A DNA stretch of 64,000 nt from Hathewaya proteolytica DSM 3090 (GTDB taxonomy: Bacteria > Bacillota > Clostridia > Clostridiales > Clostridiaceae): contig NZ_FRAD01000003.1 in NCBI RefSeq assembly GCF_900142225.1, forward strand, positions 186,001 through 250,000. The letters run 5' to 3'. The translations under genes were made by a program, and so were the position numbers. The notes under the pieces are model-generated. The model ran no database searches. It worked only from the letters and a program-made list of their open reading frames with translations, and was not told where the DNA came from. This document shows, one piece after another, positions 1-8,302 of this stretch; position 1 is the first letter of the stretch; every line of letters starts with the position of its first letter.

Positions 1-248
1 ACTCCAAGTCCCACAGCCTCTAAATAAGATCTTTTCACACTGCTACCCTGTTTTCCTATGGTCTGCTCGTATGCTGTGTATGTGCTCAAAGATGATAATA
101 TTATTTCATCTTCTTTTAGCACGTTTCTATCGCCAGAAATATCTTTAAACTCCATTTCTGATTGATTTGCTGAAACCATAGAAGTTGTATAATATCCTAA
201 AGTAATTACAGATACAGCAACCATTATCATTGCAACGATTTTCTTCAT
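1..248 (-). CDS. Partial secreted hypothetical protein, N-terminal end
   Basis: The 5' end of a minus-strand gene runs off the left edge. About 82 codons are visible from an ATG at 248. The protein begins with two Lys residues and a hydrophobic stretch ending near residues 25-28 (a TSMVSA-like end), which looks like a Sec signal peptide. The rest of the visible part is polar and matches no family I recognise. It lies 14 nt after the ABC permease stop, so it is probably the third gene of that operon. A link to ABC-mediated export or cell-envelope stress is inference from position only. Confidence 0.6.
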   Translation of the reverse strand, partial: MKKIVAMIMVAVSVITLGYYTTSMVSANQSEMEFKDISGDRNVLKEDEIILSSLSTYTAYEQTIGKQGSSVKRSYLEAVGLG

Positions 249-262
249 AATAATCACATCCT

Positions 263-1093
263 TTATACATGTACTTTATTTTTTAATAACCAGTAACAAC
301 TAAAATAATTTCCTACAATCAAAATCAATGACAAAACAGAAATATAAAACATTCTTTCATGTACAAACATCATGAAAACATTAGGTATAATTATATAAGC
401 ACATACTATTGCTATTATAGTAAGGACACTAATGATTATGCCCTTTATACCATAGCTCCTTTGTAACATAACACCGTTAAATATAATTGCTACAATTAAT
501 ACCATTGCCAAGAAATACATGGTAAATAATATAATGTCACCTGGAAGAACTATACTTGCAACACTTTCAAAAATACCAGTCATTACATTCTGTGATATAA
601 GAACTTCTTTTCCCAATATAAGTTTCATAAAGGCATTGTCTATAAAAAAACATATTATCTGTGTTGATAAATATATACACCCAATCAAGAACACATTGCA
701 AAATTTTGATAGGATAATATAATGCCTGTTTATAGGTGTAGTCATCATGGTGTACACTGTTCTGTTGTTACCATACCATTCTCTAAGCCATATAATAGCT
801 GAAAATATTAAGACAGCCATCATTCCAACCGCAATCCACATTATAATATAGCCAGAAACATCGTTTATTATTTTTGATAAAGTATACTGTCCTCTTTCGC
901 TTATAAATGCTTCTAAATTTCCACCTTCTGCAATATATTTTGTAATAGTACCCTTTGCTCTAAATATTTCTTTTAAAACAATAAATAAATGCCCTGCAAT
1001 AAATAAAGATAAAAAACTTATCATCATTTTAAAACTTCTAGAAAACTCATTGTTGAATAAATACAGAAACTTGTTTTTTGAATTACTCTTCAC
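263..1093 (-). CDS. ABC transporter permease, ABC-2 type
   Basis: A 276-residue membrane protein with about six hydrophobic segments and a basic N-terminus, the shape of ABC-2 permeases paired with BcrA or YtrB-like ATPases. The start is GTG at 1093, with GGGAGG 9 nt upstream. It overlaps the ATPase gene by 11 nt, so the two are translationally coupled. With the ATPase it should form an export or sensing transporter in the cytoplasmic membrane. The substrate cannot be read from the sequence; peptide antibiotics or cell-wall intermediates are usual for this family. Confidence 0.75.
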   Translation of the reverse strand: MKSNSKNKFLYLFNNEFSRSFKMMISFLSLFIAGHLFIVLKEIFRAKGTITKYIAEGGNLEAFISERGQYTLSKIINDVSGYIIMWIAVGMMAVLIFSAIIWLREWYGNNRTVYTMMTTPINRHYIILSKFCNVFLIGCIYLSTQIICFFIDNAFMKLILGKEVLISQNVMTGIFESVASIVLPGDIILFTMYFLAMVLIVAIIFNGVMLQRSYGIKGIIISVLTIIAIVCAYIIIPNVFMMFVHERMFYISVLSLILIVGNYFSCYWLLKNKVHV

Positions 1094-1778
1094 CTTTGTA
1101 TACCTCCCTTATCTTGTCCACCATGGATAATCCCTGTTCAGATCTTACATCCTCCACATTGAACTGACTTATAACTTTTCCTTCCTCCACCAAGATAACC
1201 TCATCGGCCAAATTTTCTATTTCCTTTATTTCGTGAGTTGTCAGTAGGATTGTGGTATCCTCATTCATGTAATTTATCATGGTTTTTATAAAGTCTTCCC
1301 TTGTAAATATGTCTATTCCTGAAAAGGGCTCATCCATTAAAAGGTATTTAGGACACTGTGCAAAACCCACAATAAGCTTTACCCTTGCCACATTACCCTT
1401 TGATAACTCAGATATCTTCTTATCCTCTGTAAGTTTAAATACCTTCAGCATTTCGTATGCTTTTTCCATGCTCCAGTTGTCATAAAACACTTCCATATAA
1501 GCAAACATCTCTTTTATGGTCATATTAGGATAGTGAACAGGAACATCGGGGATTAAAGATACCTTCTGAAGAATTTTAGAAGAAAACTTCTCACCATCGA
1601 TAAGGATTTCACCAGAATCCAATTTTATAAGTCCCATAATAGCCTTCATAGTAGTCGATTTACCAGCACCATTTAACCCAAGGAGAGCAGTTATTTTTCC
1701 CTCATTTACACAAAAGCTTAAATCATCCATGGCCCTTACTTTTCTGTATTTTTTCACTGCATTTTTAACCTCAATCAT
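1083..1778 (-). CDS. ABC transporter ATP-binding protein
   Basis: A 231-residue ATPase of the ABC-2 or YtrB-like type. It has Walker A GLNGAGKST near residue 34, a signature region (LSKGNVARVKL) in which SGGQ is replaced by SKGN, Walker B YLLMDEP, and the H-loop His in TTHEI. The SKGN variant is common among clostridial YtrB/BcrA-like ATPases. The start has a good GGAGG site (AGGTGTAAAA spacing). It energises the overlapping permease. Its promoter carries two palindromes typical of GntR/YtrA repressors, so induction by envelope stress is plausible. Confidence 0.88.
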   Translation of the reverse strand: MIEVKNAVKKYRKVRAMDDLSFCVNEGKITALLGLNGAGKSTTMKAIMGLIKLDSGEILIDGEKFSSKILQKVSLIPDVPVHYPNMTIKEMFAYMEVFYDNWSMEKAYEMLKVFKLTEDKKISELSKGNVARVKLIVGFAQCPKYLLMDEPFSGIDIFTREDFIKTMINYMNEDTTILLTTHEIKEIENLADEVILVEEGKVISQFNVEDVRSEQGLSMVDKIREVYKGEE

Positions 1779-1798
1779 TTTTACACCTCCATGTATGT

Positions 1799-1860
1799 GT
1801 GTATTAATTCATTAACACACCCTATGTATGTATTATATGATTAATACACTTCTGTGTCAA
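1799..1860 (-). promoter_or_regulatory. Sigma-A promoter with two GntR-type palindromes
   Basis: Reading the minus strand, TTGACA (1860-1855) and TATAAT (1837-1832) are separated by 17 nt, an ideal sigma-A promoter. A palindrome built on GTATTA...TAATAC (1830-1847) covers the -10, and a second with GTGTATTAAT/ATTAACACAC arms (1799-1820) lies just after the expected start site. Centre spacing is about 29 nt. The pattern resembles operators of the YtrA subfamily of GntR repressors (family knowledge). No such regulator gene is visible next to it. Confidence 0.65.
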
Positions 1861-1872
1861 GTGTATTTTGAC

Positions 1873-1909
1873 AAAAAAAATACGATATTATTAAACATCG
1901 TATTTTTTA
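1873..1909. terminator. Bidirectional intrinsic terminator after dnaJ
   Basis: An AATACGAT/ATCGTATT hairpin with an A-run on one side and a T-run on the other. It ends the heat-shock operon on the minus strand and separates it from the ABC operon promoter. Confidence 0.75.
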
Positions 1910-1914
1910 TAAAT

Positions 1915-3069
1915 TTATTTTCCAAAGATTTTTTTCTTCTTTAAACCCTTGGTCTGATCTACTTTGTTTTCTTCGCTCTCAGATAGTTCTCCAGAAGCCT
2001 CCATAAAGCTCATTATAGCTTCTCTCTGTTTCTCATTTAGTTTCTTAGGAATATCTACAACGACTTTTACAAATTGATCTCCTCTTCCTGCACTGTTCAC
2101 CCTTGGAACACCTTTACCTCTAAGTCTAAATACTGTACCACTTTGAGTTCCTTCAGGTATTTTATAAGAGACGTCCCCGTCTACGGTTGGAACCTTTGAT
2201 TCAAAGCCTAAAATAGCCTTACCCACAGATATGTGATCTTCAATGTAAATATCATTCCCACGTCTTTCAAAGGTTTTGTGCTTTCCTACCCTAAGAGAAA
2301 TATATAAATCTCCAGATGGGCCACCATTAGTTCCTGGCTCACCTTGACCTCTAAGTGGTATTACATTGCCATTGTCTACCCCTGCTGGGACTTTTACGTT
2401 TATAGTTCTTGTCTTTCTTACCTTGCCGGTACCCCTGCAACTACTACATGGAGTGTCGATGATTGTACCCTGTCCATGGCACTTGTCACAAGTAGTACTA
2501 ACGGTACTCATCCCAAAAGGTGTTCTTCTCTGCATAGTAATAGTTCCGCTACCATTACATTTATCGCAGGTTTTTTTAGATGTGCCTGGCTTAGCCCCAG
2601 TGCCACCACAAGTATCACATTTTTCGTTTCTGTTTATAGTGACTTCTTTTTCACATCCAAATACTGCTTCCTCGAAGGTCAAATTTATACTTGTTTCCAT
2701 ATCCGCGCCTCTTCTGGGTGCGTTAGGATTGCTTCTGCCGCCACCACCAAAGCCTCCGAAACCACCGCCGAAAATATCGCCAAAAATGTCCCCAAGATCA
2801 GAAAAATCGAAACCACCACCATTAAATCCACCTTGGAACCCACCAGCTCCAAAATCAGTAGTACCAAATTGATCATACTTGGATTTTTTATCTGGGTCAG
2901 ATAAAACTTGATAAGCTTCATTTATCTCTTTGAATTTTTCTTCAGCTTCTTTATCTCCAGGATTTTTATCGGGATGATACTTTATGGCTAGCTTTTTAAA
3001 TGCCTTTTTAATATCAGCCTCAGAAGCACTTTTATCTATACCAAGAACTTCATAATAATCTTTTGACAT
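1915..3069 (-). CDS. dnaJ: Chaperone DnaJ (Hsp40)
   Basis: Co-chaperone that stimulates the DnaK ATPase and delivers unfolded clients. It shows the J domain with HPD in YHPDKNPG, a Gly/Phe-rich linker, four CxxCxGxG zinc-finger repeats (CDTCGGTG, CDKCNGSG, CDKCHGQG, CSSCRGTG) and C-terminal substrate-binding beta domains. The ATG at 3069 is preferred because AGGTGG lies 11 nt upstream; an in-frame GTG at 3084 would overlap that site. The length of 384 residues is normal. It is the last gene of hrcA-grpE-dnaK-dnaJ but also seems to have its own promoter in the gap after dnaK. Confidence 0.97.
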   Translation of the reverse strand: MSKDYYEVLGIDKSASEADIKKAFKKLAIKYHPDKNPGDKEAEEKFKEINEAYQVLSDPDKKSKYDQFGTTDFGAGGFQGGFNGGGFDFSDLGDIFGDIFGGGFGGFGGGGRSNPNAPRRGADMETSINLTFEEAVFGCEKEVTINRNEKCDTCGGTGAKPGTSKKTCDKCNGSGTITMQRRTPFGMSTVSTTCDKCHGQGTIIDTPCSSCRGTGKVRKTRTINVKVPAGVDNGNVIPLRGQGEPGTNGGPSGDLYISLRVGKHKTFERRGNDIYIEDHISVGKAILGFESKVPTVDGDVSYKIPEGTQSGTVFRLRGKGVPRVNSAGRGDQFVKVVVDIPKKLNEKQREAIMSFMEASGELSESEENKVDQTKGLKKKKIFGK

Positions 3070-3110
3070 GCTTACTTTCACCACCTAAATATTTTAATAA
3101 ACCGAATATT

Positions 3111-3140
3111 ATTATAACAAAATCATTTGTATAAGCTCAA
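3111..3140 (-). promoter_or_regulatory. Candidate sigma-A promoter for dnaJ
   Basis: On the minus strand, TTGAGC (3140-3135), an 18-nt spacer and TATAAT (3116-3111) precede the dnaJ ribosome binding site. This would let dnaJ be made independently of the CIRCE promoter. Confidence 0.5.
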
Positions 3141-3166
3141 TAGCATTATTGTATTTTACTCAAATT

Positions 3167-3190
3167 GAGGAAGGGCTGTAACCCTTCCTC
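3167..3190 (-). other. Perfect hairpin in the dnaK-dnaJ gap
   Basis: Arms GAGGAAGGG and CCCTTCCTC, 9 bp with no mismatch, flank a 6-nt loop just after dnaK. The following bases are not T-rich, so it is a poor intrinsic terminator. It may be an RNA processing or 3'-end stabilising hairpin that sets the DnaK:DnaJ ratio (inference). Confidence 0.6.
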
Positions 3191-3207
3191 ACATTATTTT
3201 AATGCAA

Positions 3208-5061
3208 TTATTTATCTTTTACTTCAAAGTCAGCATCTACTACATTATCATCATGAGGTGCATTGTTTCCATTCATATCTGGTCCTTGCTGTGTTTCACC
3301 TGCTCCTGGATTTTCTCCCTGAGGGTTAGCTGCTTGATACATCTTTGAAGAAATTGCGTAGAATTCCTGGGTCAATTCTTCAGTTGCTTTCTTTATAGCT
3401 TCTAGATCTTCACCATCTTTAACATCTTTTAATGCCTGAAGTTTTGCTTCAACTTTTGCTTTATCTTCTGCTGAAACCTTATCACCTAATTCTTTTAAAG
3501 CATTTTCAGTTTGGTAAGATATCTGATCTGCGTTGTTCTTTACATCTATTGATTCTTTTCTCTTCTTATCTTCTTCTTCAAACTTCTTAGCTTCTTCAAC
3601 TGCCTTATTTATTTCGTCATCTGAAAGATTTGTTGAAGCTGTGATTGTGATGTTAGCCTCTTTTCCAGTTCCCTTGTCTTTAGCTGATACGTTTACAATA
3701 CCATTAGCATCTATGTCAAATGTAACTTCTATTTGAGGAATTCCTCTTGGAGCTGGAGCTATTCCTGAAAGTGTGAATCTTCCAAGGGATTTGTTATCTG
3801 CAGCCATTTGTCTTTCACCTTGAACGATATTGATTTCAACTGATGTCTGTCCGTCTGCTGCTGTTGAGAATATCTGACTCTTTTTAGCTGGTATAGTTGT
3901 ATTTCTCTCTATAAGTGGTGTAGCTACTCCACCTAAAGTTTCAATACCTAAAGTAAGTGGTGTAACATCAAGAAGTAATATATCCTTAACTTCTCCTGTC
4001 AACACACCAGCCTGTATTGCTGCTCCTGCTGCAACACATTCATCTGGGTTTACACCCTTTGAAGGTTCTTTTCCAGTAAATTTCTTAATTTCTTCCTGTA
4101 CTGCTGGTATTCTTGTAGAACCACCAACAAGTATAACCTTATCTATATCACTTAAACTTAAGTTAGCATCGTTTAAGGCTTTTTTAATTGGCTCTATAGT
4201 TCTAGCCACAAGATCTGCTGTTAAGCTGTTAAACTGAGCTCTTGTAATGTTCATATCTATATGCTTAGGACCTGTTGCATCCGCCGTAATAAATGGAAGG
4301 TTGATGTTAGTCTGATTAGAAGCTGACAACTCAATTTTTGCCTTCTCTGCAGCTTCTTTCAATCTTTGAAGAGCCATCTTGTCGTTTTTAAGATCTATGC
4401 CATTCTGGTTTTTGAAATCTTTTGCTATAAAATCTATAAGCTTCTCGTCAAAGTCATCTCCACCTAATTTTGTGTCTCCATTAGTTGCAAGAACTTCAAA
4501 TACTCCATCTCCAAGTTCAAGAATAGATACGTCGAAAGTACCTCCACCTAAGTCGTATACAAGTATTTTGTGACTATTTTCTGTCTTATCCAATCCATAC
4601 GCTAGTGAAGCTGCTGTTGGTTCGTTTATTATTCTTCTTACATTTAATCCTGCAATCTTACCAGCATCTTTAGTTGCCTGTCTTTGGCTGTCATTAAAGT
4701 ATGCAGGCACTGTTATAACTGCCTCTGTTACAGTTTCTCCAAGGTATGCTTCTGCATCAGCCTTTAATTTTTGAAGTATCATTGCTGATATTTCCTGTGG
4801 TGTATATTCTTTGTCATCTATTTTTGTCTTGTGATCTGTACCCATTTCTCTTTTAATAGACATTATAGTCTTATCTGGGTTTGTAATTGCCTGTCTTTTT
4901 GCAACCTGACCTACAAGTCTTGAACCATCAGCTTGGAATGATACAACTGATGGAGTAGTTCTAGCTCCCTCAGCGTTTGGAATTACTACTGGATCTCCAC
5001 CTTCCATAACTGAAACACATGAATTTGTTGTACCTAAATCAATACCTATTATCTTAGCCAT
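3208..5061 (-). CDS. dnaK: Chaperone DnaK (Hsp70)
   Basis: ATP-dependent chaperone of the cytosol. The N-terminal ATPase domain opens with IIGIDLGTTNSC and contains the DLGGGTFDVS phosphate loop and VGGSTRIPAV. The substrate-binding domain follows the DVTPLTLGIET linker, and the C-terminus is a Gly/Asn/Gln-rich tail ending in an acidic DADFEVKDK-like motif. The 617 residues are full length. The start has GGAGG about 9 nt upstream. It lies 82 nt after grpE in the CIRCE-controlled operon and works with GrpE as exchange factor and DnaJ as J-protein. Confidence 0.99.
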   Translation of the reverse strand: MAKIIGIDLGTTNSCVSVMEGGDPVVIPNAEGARTTPSVVSFQADGSRLVGQVAKRQAITNPDKTIMSIKREMGTDHKTKIDDKEYTPQEISAMILQKLKADAEAYLGETVTEAVITVPAYFNDSQRQATKDAGKIAGLNVRRIINEPTAASLAYGLDKTENSHKILVYDLGGGTFDVSILELGDGVFEVLATNGDTKLGGDDFDEKLIDFIAKDFKNQNGIDLKNDKMALQRLKEAAEKAKIELSASNQTNINLPFITADATGPKHIDMNITRAQFNSLTADLVARTIEPIKKALNDANLSLSDIDKVILVGGSTRIPAVQEEIKKFTGKEPSKGVNPDECVAAGAAIQAGVLTGEVKDILLLDVTPLTLGIETLGGVATPLIERNTTIPAKKSQIFSTAADGQTSVEINIVQGERQMAADNKSLGRFTLSGIAPAPRGIPQIEVTFDIDANGIVNVSAKDKGTGKEANITITASTNLSDDEINKAVEEAKKFEEEDKKRKESIDVKNNADQISYQTENALKELGDKVSAEDKAKVEAKLQALKDVKDGEDLEAIKKATEELTQEFYAISSKMYQAANPQGENPGAGETQQGPDMNGNNAPHDDNVVDADFEVKDK

Positions 5062-5143
5062 AATTATTTACCTCCAGTTTTATCATATCCAAATTATTTG
5101 AAATTTAATTTTTATTATACATTTATATTTTAAAGTTGTCTTT

Positions 5144-5812
5144 TTAGTTGGCAACTTGAACCATACTATGTCTTATCACTTTTTCGCCTCTTTTGTAGCC
5201 CTTTTGAAAAACTTGAGCCACTTGATTCTTGCCAAAAGACTCATCGTCAATATGCATAACCGCATTGTGCACATTAGGATCAAACTCTCCATCTGTGGAG
5301 ATCTCCTCTACCTCTAGTTTCTCCAATGCATCCTTAAAAGATTTCATTATCATTTCGACGCCCTCTTTTAAGGAATCAAGATTTCCACTAGCTGTAGACG
5401 CTCTTTCTAGGTTATCCATAACAGGCAAGAATTCCTTTAAGATTTTTTCACAGGCATCATTAAAGATACCTTCCTTTTCCTTAGCTGTTCTTTTTCTATA
5501 GTTATCATATTCATTGAAAAGATTAGTGTACTTATCCTCTGCTGCTTTTAATTTATTGGAATTCAGTTTGTTTTCCTCTTCTAGCTTGTAGTTTTCCGAC
5601 CTTAGATTTTCTAGTTGTTTTTTTAAAAGAACAGTTTCGTCTATGACTACTTCCTCATTTTGGACGTCTTCATTTTGAACTTCTGCATCTACTTTTATGT
5701 CATTTCCCTCTTCATTTTCTAAAGTTCTATTTTCATTGTTATCCACCACTTCGTTGTTACAACTTCCATTATTTGAAGTGTGCCTTTTATTATCTTTGCA
5801 GTGTTTATCCAA
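5144..5812 (-). CDS. grpE: Nucleotide exchange factor GrpE
   Basis: Releases ADP from DnaK. The N-terminal part is acidic and low in complexity, followed by a long coiled coil and the C-terminal beta domain (ending GYKRGEKVIRHSMVQVAN). I place the start at TTG 5812 because GGAGGG lies 7 nt upstream of it; the ATG at 5827 has no ribosome binding site in front and forms part of that same site. This gives 222 residues. It lies between hrcA and dnaK in the heat-shock operon. Confidence 0.93.
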   Translation of the reverse strand: MDKHCKDNKRHTSNNGSCNNEVVDNNENRTLENEEGNDIKVDAEVQNEDVQNEEVVIDETVLLKKQLENLRSENYKLEEENKLNSNKLKAAEDKYTNLFNEYDNYRKRTAKEKEGIFNDACEKILKEFLPVMDNLERASTASGNLDSLKEGVEMIMKSFKDALEKLEVEEISTDGEFDPNVHNAVMHIDDESFGKNQVAQVFQKGYKRGEKVIRHSMVQVAN

Positions 5813-5835
5813 GCCTAAGCCCTCCATTCATTTTC

Positions 5836-6876
5836 TTATTTCTTATATATTTGCAAAATATTTAAATTTAGCTCTTTCACAAGGCTGTCTAGAGTAGCAA
5901 TTACCTTATCATAATCCATCCTAGTAGGTCCAATTACTCCAATTGCTCCAACTGCCGATGTACCTGTACCATAGACAGCTGTTATTATGCTATAATCCCT
6001 AGCATCTACCAGTCCGTTTTCCATGCCAATGTTAATGGTAATGCTCTTGTTATCAGTATCAGGACTTGGTTGAAGTATCCTTCTTATATTCTCTTCATTA
6101 TTTATGAATTGAAAGAAACCTTTGGCTTTTTCTATATCATTGTACTCAGGATAATTTAATATATTAGATGTTCCCTCTGCATATACCTTAGAACTTTCCA
6201 TTTCCTTTAAGCCATCATACAATGCTGGTATTAATGCATTGAATATATCTTCATGTCCATCTAAATCTTCCTTTAGGTTGTTTATAACCTGAAGCCCTAT
6301 ATCTTCCACGCTGAGCCCCTGTAACCTATCATTTATCAAATAGTTAAGTCTCTGCAACATGTTAGGGTTTAAGCCTTTTTCAATCTTTATTACCTTGTTG
6401 CTTATGAGTCCATTGTTTGTAATTAAAACTACAACCACGGTGGTGGTATCCACACCAATAAGTTGTATCTGCTTTATGGCGCTACTTTTAAGGGAAGGAG
6501 TATTGGCTATACAAGCTAAATTTGTAAGCTGAGACAAAAGCCTAGTGGCCTCCGATACAACTTTATCAAGCTGATATAACTGGGATGTTAACATCTTGTT
6601 TTTTATAAAATACTTCTCTTCCTCACTTAAATCCGTTACTTCCATAAGCTTATCAACGTATAATCTGTACCCTCTATCTGATGGAATTCTACCTGAAGAA
6701 CTATGGAGCTGCTCAATATAACCCAATTCTTCCAAATCAGCCATCTCATTTCTAATGGTGGCTGAACTGATGCCCAAATCATACTTTTTTGCAATGGTAC
6801 GGGAGCCCACAGGCTCACCTGTCTTTACGTAATCTCTGATTATGGCTTCTAGAATTTTAATTTTTCGTCCATCCAT
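5836..6876 (-). CDS. hrcA: Heat-inducible transcription repressor HrcA
   Basis: Represses class I heat-shock operons by binding CIRCE. The N-terminal winged helix includes ISSATIRNEMADLEELGYI, followed by a GAF-like dimerisation region; 346 residues is the usual length. It is the first gene of the operon, preceded by AGGTGG, and a perfect CIRCE lies 16 nt upstream of the start codon. Autoregulation is therefore expected, with repressor activity usually maintained by GroEL (family knowledge). Confidence 0.98.
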   Translation of the reverse strand: MDGRKIKILEAIIRDYVKTGEPVGSRTIAKKYDLGISSATIRNEMADLEELGYIEQLHSSSGRIPSDRGYRLYVDKLMEVTDLSEEEKYFIKNKMLTSQLYQLDKVVSEATRLLSQLTNLACIANTPSLKSSAIKQIQLIGVDTTTVVVVLITNNGLISNKVIKIEKGLNPNMLQRLNYLINDRLQGLSVEDIGLQVINNLKEDLDGHEDIFNALIPALYDGLKEMESSKVYAEGTSNILNYPEYNDIEKAKGFFQFINNEENIRRILQPSPDTDNKSITINIGMENGLVDARDYSIITAVYGTGTSAVGAIGVIGPTRMDYDKVIATLDSLVKELNLNILQIYKK

Positions 6877-6891
6877 TTTACCACCTCATTA

Positions 6892-6918
6892 TTAGCACTC
6901 GTTAACTTTGAGTGCTAA
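6892..6918 (-). promoter_or_regulatory. CIRCE operator
   Basis: Perfect inverted repeat TTAGCACTC, 9-nt spacer, GAGTGCTAA, exactly the HrcA operator consensus. It lies between the -10 element and the hrcA ribosome binding site. Confidence 0.98.
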
Positions 6919-6931
6919 TTACTATGCTTTT

Positions 6932-6960
6932 AAAATACCATTGGCAATTTTATTTGTCAA
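6932..6960 (-). promoter_or_regulatory. Sigma-A promoter of the hrcA operon
   Basis: On the minus strand, TTGACA (6960-6955) is followed after 17 nt by TATTTT near 6932-6937. The CIRCE begins about 13 nt further down, so bound HrcA would block initiation. Confidence 0.75.
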
Positions 6961-7059
6961 TATTATTAAAGGTTATTTTAAGCTATTATTTAAATTTACA
7001 TTTAATTTTCTCTGTTTTTTTTTGTTTCTCTTCCGTTTATAATGAAATCCGATTTATTT

Positions 7060-7119
7060 TAAAAAAATAAAATTCTAAGCTTAGGATCCATAAAAATATC
7101 ATCCTAAAACTTAGAATTC
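7060..7119 (-). terminator. Terminator after hemW
   Basis: Minus-strand hairpin with arms AATTCTAAGTTTTAGGAT and ATCCTAAGCTTAGAATT followed by TTATTTTTTT. It ends the lepA-hemW transcript. The remaining gap between hrcA and hemW holds only the hrcA promoter and CIRCE. Confidence 0.85.
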
Positions 7120-7164
7120 CCTAGCTGGTACTGACCTATACATTAAATAACCATAGATTTAACC

Positions 7165-8280
7165 TTATATAAAGTCTGCCATTATTACATTGGAAACTTG
7201 AAGGCCCTGAAAACTCAATTTAAGGTAGTCCCCTACATCCTCCAAATAACCCATGCTTACATACTTATTAATTACTTTATTGTACACATCATATATGCTT
7301 TTATTATATCTTGCCTGAAACTCACTTTTACTTATACCATTAGTCTTCCTAAGTCCTGTAAAAATGTACTCCTCCATATTGTCTTTTATAGAGTTTTCGT
7401 GACACGTGCCTATAGGTTTTTCTCCTTTGTTGCACATTTCTATATATAGATCCATGTCTTTAGTGTTTTCTATCCTTTTATTTTTAACATAGGAACTAGC
7501 ATTAAGTCCACACCCGATGTATTCCTTCATACTCCAATAGGCCAAGTTATGTTGACACTGTCTGTTCTTCTTTGCGAAATTTGATATCTCATAATGTTCA
7601 TATCCATTAGCTTTAAGCTCCTTTACAGCATATTCATACATCTCCCTCTCCGCGTCTTCTTCAGGAAGGCTAATTCCATCTCTGTACTTACTATAAAAAG
7701 GAGTATTCTCTTCCACTATAAGGCTGTAACATGAAATATGAGTTGGGTTAAGTTCTATTACCTTTTTTATGGTTTCCCTAAAATCTTCAAAGGTTTGAGT
7801 TGGCAATCCAAACATAACATCTATATTTATGTTTTCAAAACCCGCTTCCTTTGCCATTTCATAGGACTGTGTGAATTCTTCCATGGTGTGTATTCTTCCT
7901 AGCAAATTAAGTAGATTGTCATTGCAGCTTTGCAATCCAATGCTTAGACGGTTTACACCCATGCCTTTAAGTATGTGAAGTTTCTCTCTGCTGAGAGTCC
8001 CTGGATTAGCTTCCACGGAAAACTCTACATCCTTTGTTAACTTCAATTTGCTTATGCTATGACCTAATTCTCGAAGATTGTCTGCATTTAAAAAGGTGGG
8101 GGTACCCCCACCAATATAGACAGTGTCAAACACTTCATTTCTGTAGTGTGAAAGTTCCCTGTCTAAAGATTTAATATAATCATTTATTCTGCTTTCTTTT
8201 CCCGCAAAAGACACAAAATCACAGTACAAGCACTTCTGAGCACAAAATGGTATATGAATATACAGCGATTTTAAACCCAT
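7165..8280 (-). CDS. hemW: Radical SAM heme chaperone HemW-like protein
   Basis: Contains the radical-SAM cluster CAQKCLYC near residue 16 with the extra Cys layout of HemW, then YIGGGTPTF, EANPGT and NIDVMFGLPTQT, and a C-terminal HemN-like domain. HemW proteins bind heme and insert it into respiratory enzymes; they are often misannotated as oxygen-independent coproporphyrinogen oxidase. The start is ATG 8280 with GGGGAG just upstream. A longer open frame reaches 8451 but overlaps lepA by about 150 nt and has no family-like sequence there. Downstream partner of lepA, an arrangement common in Firmicutes. Confidence 0.92.
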   Translation of the reverse strand: MGLKSLYIHIPFCAQKCLYCDFVSFAGKESRINDYIKSLDRELSHYRNEVFDTVYIGGGTPTFLNADNLRELGHSISKLKLTKDVEFSVEANPGTLSREKLHILKGMGVNRLSIGLQSCNDNLLNLLGRIHTMEEFTQSYEMAKEAGFENINIDVMFGLPTQTFEDFRETIKKVIELNPTHISCYSLIVEENTPFYSKYRDGISLPEEDAEREMYEYAVKELKANGYEHYEISNFAKKNRQCQHNLAYWSMKEYIGCGLNASSYVKNKRIENTKDMDLYIEMCNKGEKPIGTCHENSIKDNMEEYIFTGLRKTNGISKSEFQARYNKSIYDVYNKVINKYVSMGYLEDVGDYLKLSFQGLQVSNVIMADFI

Positions 8281-8302
8281 ATTAAGCTCCCCTTTTAATT
8301 GA

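Noticed and set aside
2366..2872. Long plus-strand frame rich in Pro, antisense to the Gly-rich and zinc-finger part of dnaJ
   Set aside because: It is the complement of the Gly/Phe linker and CxxCxGxG repeats. There is no ribosome binding site and no family resemblance.
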